A DNA stretch of 64,000 nt from Lactarius indigo. Its lineage: Eukaryota; Basidiomycota; Agaricomycetes; Russulales; Russulaceae. The stretch covers positions 30,391 through 94,390 of the forward strand of contig JAFKAC010000167.1 in assembly GCA_025766275.1 (NCBI GenBank), written 5' to 3'. The notes beneath the pieces were generated by a model. The model was not told the DNA's origin, made no database searches, and saw only the letters and a list, made by a program, of their open reading frames with translations. A program made the translations under genes and the position numbers. Position 1 is the first letter of the stretch; each line of letters starts with the position of its first letter. This document shows, in pieces, positions 56,509 to 64,000 of this stretch.

Positions 56509-58223
56509 TCATAGGATACCTGACTCCTTGAGTGCGTTCTGTAAGATCGTCTCTTTCACTGTGACAAAGACTAGTCTGATATTAGACGTGTCGGTGGCTT
56601 GCGTGATACTACATTATGCTCAGTAAGCCACGGAAAGTCGAAATATCAAATGGAGAATTAGGTGGACGCACTGTGGATACACGTTTAATCGTGCGCGGTT
56701 CGCCTGCATAAACCGCCAAAGGATATATTTAGCACCCTTGTTGACATCCGCGCCGCCCGTATACTCGGGGAAATACTTGTCTAAGGGGACCTGTGAAGAC
56801 GGACGCTAGGTCAGGGGAGACTGAAATCGCGGAAACGTCAAATGATAGCGCGCCTTGGGAAGCTTGTTCTTGAATACGTCGATCTTGTTTAGGAAAAGGA
56901 TGATCGAGGTGCGCAAGAACCACCGTGAGTTGATGACCGATTCAAAGAGAACGAGAGACTCCGCCATTCGGTTCTACGGTCCTTCAGCAGGTGACATGGT
57001 GATTTGAGTCTATTTACGCACCTGATTCTTCTCCTCGAGAAGGACTTGGTCATACTCCGACAATGCGGTACAAAAGATGATGCTCGTGACGCTCTCGAAA
57101 TTGTGTATCCACTTCTTTCGCTCTGACCGCTGACCGCCAACGTCGACCATGTGTATTGCTAGTTGGCCCATGGGAAACCGAGTTTCGGTAATTGCGGTTG
57201 TCTTCGCACGTGCCCGCAGGACATCCTCCATTGATGGAAGATAATTGCTGGCCGCTATCCGATTTGCCTCCGCAAAAAAGCTGTGGACGGTTTTCGTAAG
57301 CAAGCGTACGGGGCGGGTGTCGAGACAGGCAGACGGAAGACAAAGGACGGCATTTACGTAGAGTAAATGGTCGTTCTGCTTTCGACGGTGTTATCAAAGG
57401 GACTCACTAGTCGGCACTATCCATCAAATAAAATTTAGACGAATAATTCATCAAGGCGGGAATGATCTCGTCCGCCCATAAGTTCTGAACAGCTTGCGCA
57501 ATGTCGGGGCTGAAGAAGAAATGTGGGTCTTCGGGGGCAAGCTGATACGCCAAGATACGTTCGCAATTCGCCTGAAAGAGATACATCAAAAGGGTGTAAG
57601 AGAAAGGCGGCAGCGGCGTACTCTGTTAGCAGAGGTGATAGGCTCAAGGTTGAATTTTGCCAAGGCTTTGACGACGCCGTGGGCGCTCTCGTGGAGGTTT
57701 TTCCATATGAGGGGTCGGAAAGCGAGAAGTTCTTCAGGAGTGTAGCCGTTCTGGTGAATTATCTTCATTTGCTTGACTATCGTTGATTTTCCGGACTCGC
57801 CAGAACCTAAGTAAAGAATAGTTGAGCATTCGCGCGCAAATACTGGGCACAGAAAGAATGGCACGATCGAGAATGATACCACGATGCGCCTCGAAAAATT
57901 TCTCTATGAGAATGTTGCGGTAGCACGCCACGAAACCAAAAGGTTACAATCGATGTCAGGTGACGCGAGAAGTGAAAGGCGTCGCTACCATTCAATGATC
58001 AATCAGAATCCCACCGCCCCCAGTCGATGGGGGAGGGGGTCGGAAGCAGCGGCGGGGGAAGAAGGGGGGAAAAGGAAGGAAGGGAGAGAGGAGAATACAC
58101 ACCGAGTAACAAGATCTTGCATTCTCGCTTATATTTCTTCGAGTCCTCCTCAATCTGACGGTCTATCATGTCCGAGCGGGCTTTCTCTTCAGCTTCCTGC
58201 GAATTAGAGGCGCAGTTTCCCAT
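56509..58223 (-). CDS. Heterotrimeric G-protein alpha subunit (group III-like)
   Basis: Membrane-associated GTPase relaying receptor signals. Start MGNCASNS at 58223 gives N-myristoylation (Gly2) and a palmitoylatable Cys. Split by several introns. The P loop reads LLLG joined to [14 protein letters not shown]. Helical-domain pieces are [25 protein letters not shown] and [10 protein letters not shown]. Switch I reads [12 protein letters not shown], switch [20 protein letters not shown], then FLNKIDVF. The last exon encodes [22 protein letters not shown] and ends ALKESGIL, close to the group III ending (Neurospora GNA-3 type), which is tied to cAMP signalling. The residue after Thr-Thr in switch I is Ala (codon 57193-57195) instead of the near-universal Gly. 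The Arg and both Thr of switch I and the catalytic Gln of GGQ are present. Confidence 0.92.
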
Positions 58224-59897
58224 GGTGGTATGGGGGAAGTGGCGGGGTTGGAAAGGAAGCGGTAGGTTGATCGCTCTAAGAGGGGGTAAGAGTGAGCGAA
58301 AATATGTCGTGATGGAGCGTAAGAGACTCGGGGGAAGGGAGTAGGGGAAGACGGAGGGATGTGGAGGGGAATGGGAGAGAGGAAGGAAGATGGCGGACGG
58401 GAAGGACTGGGATGGGATGGGAAGGGAAGGGAAGGACGGACTGGAATGGATAATGGATTGCGTGTAATACGCCCCGCGCTTGGTGCCATAGCCGGCGAGA
58501 CTTGTCAGCTCAGTTCATCGTTCGCTCAAGTCAACCCATCCATCCTCTTTCAGCGAGCCACTCTACCGGCCCGCCCCCCCTGGTTACACCTCTCAATCCC
58601 CTTGTATTATTTCTAGTATCCCTTTTCTCTTTCTCTCTCTCTCTCTTGTTCTTATTTCTCTTGTGTTTCATCATCCCAGCCGAACCTGATTTCTCAAGTC
58701 CTCTACTTGCACAGAGGCAGTCGTTAGCACAGGCAGCCCGAGAGTCGCGTCAAGATCCGAGATCGATCTGTGATCGAATCTATACACATGGATTGGACTC
58801 ATCTCGTCCTTGCAAATGATTCCTCATTTATACTTATGCACCCGGCACTTCCCTACCATCTCTCACACACGCCCACTACATCGTCGACACCTCAACACAA
58901 GGCGCCCATCTATCCGGAATCCCTTCCCCATCCTCGCTGATACATATCCCGATGCCGGTATCGGTACCGATATAGCACAGGTAAAATCTTCCCCGACCCG
59001 GTCTCACATTTGATTGCTTTCGCATAGCAGCCTTCTACCTTTTACCGTCAAGTACCGCCGATGGATGGATGGATGATCCCTGTCACTACACCAATCACAC
59101 TAATAATATACTCGCTGCCCCACCACCACGGCGCAGTGCCACGTACTGCACCGCAGATGCACAAACTCGGATTTCTCTGTGGGAGAGAAGATCCCTGAAG
59201 GAACCGAATCTCACCTAATGTTCACCTTACCCCAATCGCACCGTGAGCGTGCCGCCCCTTGATCATGAGGAAGGGGGAAGAAGCACCCTCCGGCCTTTTA
59301 CGGACACACCATCTGTCAGAAAACTCCATCTCAACAAATCCATTCCATTCCAACTCCTTTGACGCATCCATATGTCACTTAAGTTCCGTACGTGTCCCTG
59401 TCATGCCTACGATTTTAGCGCTGTATCTACGGAACTCGAACTTCTCCGATTTGCCTCCTGCCTTTTCGCATTCGTCTTCAACAATACCAATGTCTTTCCC
59501 TAAGCTAGGCACGACATTATCGCTACTTTTTTGGATCAGGTTTATTCCGGGGCTTGTCGCTACTTTTTGTATAGGGTCCTGTAGCACGCTCACCACAAAT
59601 ATAGGATCATTCTGAAGAAAATCTGTTGGCGATCAGAGTACTACTGTAATATGTGCATGATACTCAGAACTACAATCTACAAGGCCTGATGATTGCCTGA
59701 AAACAACTACAAAACAAACAAAAACATACGAATGTGTCGCTGTCGCTGTAACGCAACGACACGAGCAAGTGAAAACAGCATAATGAATAATGATAGTACA
59801 CCGTAATAGAGCAGCGAGACACCACTGTCCTAGTCCTCGTCGTCACGTCATTCATAGCAAAAAAAAGAAAAGGCAACTCAAACCCGCCCACGTAACA
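58224..59897. other. Intergenic, G-alpha 5' flank and RhoGAP 3' flank
   Basis: A purine/pyrimidine-biased promoter region (CT-rich on the minus strand, 58225-58480) is followed by unique sequence. No gene seen. Confidence 0.45.
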
Positions 59898-62625
59898 TCA
59901 TGCCGATACCGGCTGCACGACGCCCTTGAGCACCGCGCACACGTTCTTAACAAGTTCGTTCGCCTCGTCGCGCTCGACCACTACGAGCTTTTCCTCTTTC
60001 TCGAAACGCCCCTTCTGCCCGTGCGGGTTGTCGGCGGCGGCGGCGATGTAAGCCAGTTTCTCACACGCGCGCTCGGAATGCGTCGCGGCGTCAACCACGG
60101 CGTGTTCCAGCTCGTCGATCCTCGCGCGCGCCTCGTGCAGCTGGCTCAGCGCGATCAGCAACTGCGTGTCCGCGAAGCGCCATCGCTGTGCGTCGTCGTC
60201 GTCTTCACCACCGTCGTTCCCTTCCTTCTCGATTACTCCACTCGATCTGCCACTGCCGGCGACAGTCGACGCCGGACCCTCAAGAGTGTCTATGTCACGT
60301 TTGAGGGGATCTATCGAGCGCAATTGGCACGATGTGGGAGCTCACCGCCAGTGCCGTATTGGCTCGCGGAGCTCATGGACGGCCAGCGCGTCGCTACCGA
60401 CGCAAAGACGTGAGGTGGCAAAAGCTCCTCTCCATTCGCTTCGACATCGTCACCGGCTGGGGAATCTATACACACAGAGAGAGAAGGTGTGAGGATGACA
60501 AATAGCCCCGGCGGAGCGCCGAGCTTACTGGATCGACCGTCACTCAGAGAAGGGACTTGTGAGATTGAGTCGTCCGGCTCGAGTGAGTATTCCCTTTCTT
60601 TGTCGCTAGGATCGCTGAGTGTCGTGGGAATAGCGGCGGTGGGCCACCCGGCCAGACCATCGCCAGGCGGCTTAACCATCTCGCTATCACAGTGCGCGAA
60701 CAAGGGGTTGTACGACGCCCGGCGGCGGCACTCGTCCAAGGGATCCACGACCACCGCACGGAAATCCAGTTCCTCTTCGTAATCCTTCTCCGGCGCGAGC
60801 AGCTCGAACGAGTCCGCGCGCTCAAGCATACGAGCATCGCGTCCAGATTTCCGCGCCGACGCCGACGAGCCTGTAGAGGAGGATCCAGACGAGGGGTCAT
60901 CTGGCTCGGGGTCGAGGAGGCCGTCGGACACGCGATTCCAGCGCTTGAGGAACCAGACCATCATGCGTCGGGCGGCAGGCACGGGCCCGCCAAACACGGA
61001 CGGTCCAAAAATACGCCCGATGTCTTCGAGCGCGATCCCATTCTCCGGACACAGCGGTACCTGCGTGAAGAACGCGCACAGGTACACGATCAGCGAGAAG
61101 CTGTGCGTCGGCAGCAACCGCAACAGGTCCCGCGCCACCGCTACTTGTCCCGTTTCCGCCGACTCGTCCTGTGCCGCGCGCAGGCGCGCCTTCTCGAACA
61201 GTACCCGACGCGATGGCCGCGGCGGCCGCTGGCCCGTCTGGAAGAACCGTGCACGTAAGTCTTCCTCCTCGTCTTGCTCCTTCCGTGTGCGTTCGTCCTC
61301 ACGCTTTACGCTCGGCCGCACGCACCAGTTCCAGAACGCGTTGAAGAGATACGGCGTCAGCACGGGCTCGGGAAGCTCATTGAGATACGTCAAGAGGAGC
61401 GCGCAGATGTCCGCCGTAGATTCGGCGCGTAGGTTCATGCCCTCGCCGAAGGCAGGCGGGGTGTCGAATAAGGTCCTTAGCTCATGGTGCCGCTGGCGAT
61501 TGGGCAGATCTCAAAAAAGACCACTCTTGTATATACCTGCAATGCAAATAATGACATGAGGGAATAAGTCAGTGAATGCAACGCAGGGACTCACCTGTGC
61601 GGTACAACTCTTCCACACACAGAAAGACAACGAGGGGCAGGTCGTGCCTGAATCCGCCAAGGATCGCAGTTGCAGGTGCGCGAAGCACGCTCTCGTTCAA
61701 CGGCACGCCAAAGACACCTACCCGCACCACGTCAGCTCAACCAAAGAACGGCCCAGCTAGAAGGATACAAACGGGCATTCTCGTCGAAACCCGCAGGCTC
61801 CTTCCCAGCGCGCACCCGCGCAATCCGTGCGTGCTCACGCTCGCGGCGCGCACGCTCCTCGACGTCGCGCTGAAACAGCTCGTCGATCTGCGCTGCCTCC
61901 ACGTAGTCCCGCACGTCCTTCCCGTCCCTGCGCAGCGCGCGCTTGATGCGGAGAACGAGCGTCCAGTGCGGCCACTTCGGTGCGGGCGGAGGCGGCGCGC
62001 CGTCCCCGCGTGGCTGGTGTGGCGAGCTCGGCGGCGGATCATCACGGACGCGCAGAAGTGCAGCGGGCACGCGGCCGCACGCGCGCTCGAGGCGGTCGCA
62101 CTCGGTCGTCTCGAATCGCGGGAGTGGCAGCGACAGCAGTGGTGGATACGGTCCAGAATTGGCATTGACAATCGTAGGGAGCGAGACGAAGCGTGCGCGC
62201 GCCCCGTGCATGGCCGTCGTGCCGTACGGCACTGATGACGGGAGACGTGGGCCGTGCGTGTACACGACGTCTGGCATGGAATGGCGCTGGCGCGAGGAAG
62301 GCGGGGACAGGAGGGGCTCGTCGATGGCGGCGGCGGAGAGCTCTCCGCTGTTGCCTCCGTCTAGAAAGGATGGTGGAGGTTTTTGGTGAAATTTGCTGCG
62401 GCCATGGTGGTAGGGGATAGGGTACGGTGAGTGCGGCGAGCGCGGCGAGAGGCAAGGTGAATTCGAGGCCCCATTCAAATTCTCGCGTCTGTGACGCTGA
62501 GCGCCCGAATAACGACGTCCTGCGTCGCACTCCATGCCTGGTACATGTGAGGGGAGGTAGTGGAGGTTGTAGTTGTAGTGGTGGTCCGCAGGCCTATCAC
62601 AGTGGGGAGATGGGTGTAAAGGCAT
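59898..62625 (-). CDS. RhoGAP-domain protein with TGA at the expected arginine finger
   Basis: Putative GTPase-activating protein for Rho GTPases. A long Pro/Ser/Arg-rich N terminus, a basic helical region (LRIKRALRRDGKDVRDYVEAA, ERARREREHARIAR) and then the RhoGAP domain: FGVPLNESV, DLPLVVFLCVEELYRTG, RHHELRTLFDTPP, ESTADICALLLTYLNELPEP, NAFWNW, a charged insert, LLRLLPTHSFSLIVYLCAFF, NGIALEDIGRIFGPSVFGG and WFLKRWNRVS. A short coiled coil (QLLIALSQLHEARARIDELEHAV) closes the protein at 59898. After the intron 61594-61537 the frame reads GIYKSGLF and then TGA (61513-61511), exactly where GxFR places the catalytic Arg, before DLPNRQ. Skipping to the AG at 61510 removes these nine codons in frame. 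The start is uncertain: 62625 chosen, with 62733 and 62535 also in frame. Confidence 0.8.
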
Positions 62626-63839
62626 TGGAGGGGATGTGATCCCGAGACCAGCAGGAAGGAAACTTGGGTAAGGCAAGAGAAAAAAAGAAAAGAAGACAGA
62701 AAAAAAAACCCAAGGGTGGAAGGTATGATGCAAGATGAGACGAGAAAAGAAACTGAGGCGCAGAGAACTACCTAGCCCAAGTCTCGCATTTGGATAATAG
62801 CCGGGATCGGGCGTGCGTTCTGAGACGGGCTAGGCCATCATACACTTCTTTCTTTCTCTGGGCGCGTGGGTGTCCGTGTATGACGTGCATCCTATGGCGC
62901 TTGGCAGCTGAAACGAGGGTCTACTATGAAGTAAGCCACCAGCGTCTCAGTGCCATATTCACTACTGTGGGAGGCAGCGCGAGTTCGAGAGAGCGCAAAA
63001 GGCAGTCAATCAGAACTTGAGAAGGGCGAGAGAGATCCACGTGTAGGGGCGGTGTGTGCACCGAACCATCGACGACGTCATCGTATTAGGCAAGGTCCAG
63101 ATTTTTATTCTTAACAAGGTTTCGGTGCAAAGTCTGGACTCAGAAAGGCCGTGAACCAGTCGAGGACCAGAACCAGGCTCAGGTGGGAACATATCGTGCC
63201 TGAGAGAACTGCGCCTAGCGCACGTGCTACATACCCGACTGCGTGTCGTACAGGACCAGGTGCAGCCGCGGTCGGTTTGGACAGGGAAATTGGAACGCGG
63301 AGGCGGTGCAACGGGCAGCTGGAGCTATGTCCTAGCAGGCGCAACTCTCTGAATCCCCAGGGCTTCTGGGCAGGGCTCGGGGTTCCGGGCTGGGTGAGTG
63401 TACTTTCTGGGCTGTATCCTAACACCGCCAGTTGTACTACTACTACTAGTATGCATATCTCAAAGATTCATGTTCGGCTGCCTGCCAGTGTGCCGGTGAC
63501 TGGATTGCGTCATATTCCTGCCTGCTCTACATAAGGATACCAGTAAGTTGAATAGCTGCCCACTGGCACCCCCTTGCCCACCCCCGTTCATTAACTCCCA
63601 TGCACTCTCCCAAGTAAGTGGCCCAACGTCTTCGGTCCTCACCACAGGTGGTGACTCGGACAGTGTATCCTGTCATAGATCTTCCAAGCGTGCCCGGGTC
63701 TCGGCCCGACACGTACCACCCTCTCAACTCATCATCACCAAGATTATCCAAGAGATTATCACACTAAGCAGATTCCCTAGAGAAGGTACTACATATTCAA
63801 CTCAGTGCTTGCGCCACTCGCTAGCTTATCCTTTTACGA
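62626..63839. other. Intergenic, no gene recognised
   Basis: A-rich runs upstream of the RhoGAP gene and short frames without motifs. Confidence 0.4.
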
Positions 63840-64000
63840 CAAGTCGCAATCTTGAAGCTTTCTGATGAAGTTCTTCTGAATATTCGTCATTACCTGGATG
63901 CCTCTCCACGATTTTGGCTTCAGCTGTGCATGTATGTCGTAAGTGGCGAAGAATTGTATTGGCTTCTCAGCACGCTCTACACCTTCGAATCACTGTACGC
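63840..64000 (+). pseudogene. F-box gene fragment, frameshifted and cut by the window end
   Basis: One frame reads KLSDEVLLNIRHYLDASPRFWLQL and a neighbouring frame continues VHVCRKWRRIVLASQHALHLR, the standard start of Agaricomycete F-box proteins (relatives read LLNIF.HYLDASPRFWL.L.HVCRKWR). One base is missing between the Leu codon and the Val codon near 63925, so the frame is broken unless the sequence has an error there. The rest lies outside the window. Confidence 0.5.

Noticed and set aside
59375..59615. Frames upstream of the G-alpha gene on both strands
   Set aside because: No recognisable domain and no start or exon context.
1..64000. CRISPR arrays, rRNA genes, viral or toxin genes
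   Set aside because: None seen; the sequence is eukaryotic nuclear DNA without such signatures.

Overview
The window looks like nuclear DNA of a basidiomycete fungus, most likely an Agaricomycete. Genes lie on both strands and are cut by many short GT-AG introns of about 45-90 bases, several with clear CTAAC/CTNAC branch sites. The family set fits: CFEM proteins, three tandem HSL-type hydrolases, a fungal HAK/KUP potassium transporter, a group III-like G-alpha and F-box remnants. I joined exons by eye. For the class II DAHP synthase (16 exons, 508 codons) and the ABC transporter (17 exons, 722 codons) the exon lengths sum to an exact open frame, which supports those models strongly.

Layout. 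0.4-2.8 kb: class II DAHP synthase (minus). 4.5-6.0 and 10.7-12.0 kb: two paralogous six-exon genes of a family I do not recognise, separated by a repeat-rich block at 7.2-10 kb (42-bp minisatellite, CGGGTA hairpin, tRNA-derived SINE-like element). 13.4 kb: first CFEM gene. 14.5-17.6 kb: mitochondrial half-size ABC transporter. 18.2-29.2 kb: three head-to-tail alpha/beta-hydrolases (minus). 29.9-32.2 kb: two CFEM genes. 32.8-36.2 kb: K+ transporter (minus). About 37.2-38.1 kb: broken F-box/LRR-like gene. 40.5-42.6 kb: secreted FAD-linked oxidase. 42.8 kb: intron-containing tRNA-Ala(AGC). 43.95-44.4 kb: NTF2/SnoaL-like protein (minus). 45.0-45.6 kb: small unknown gene. 48.6-52.8 kb: three more CFEM genes, two of them a tandem duplication that includes the promoter. 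52.8-56.5 kb: gene-poor, with a dense cluster of TACTGTA/TACAGTA motifs. 56.5-58.2 kb: G-protein alpha subunit (minus). 59.9-62.6 kb: RhoGAP-domain protein (minus). At the right edge: the start of a frameshifted F-box gene.

How the genes relate. There is no obvious biosynthetic cluster. The window mixes housekeeping genes (DAHP synthase, mitochondrial ABC transporter, tRNA, G-alpha, RhoGAP) with expanding families (six CFEM genes, three hydrolases, the unknown pair). The points most worth a second look are: a TGA codon where the RhoGAP arginine finger should be; a Gly-to-Ala change in G-alpha switch I at the site of known RGS-insensitive mutants; the CFEM expansion with one member missing the usual heme-ligand Asp and another that looks like it is decaying; the unknown paralog pair; and a 10-nt micro-exon in the ABC transporter.
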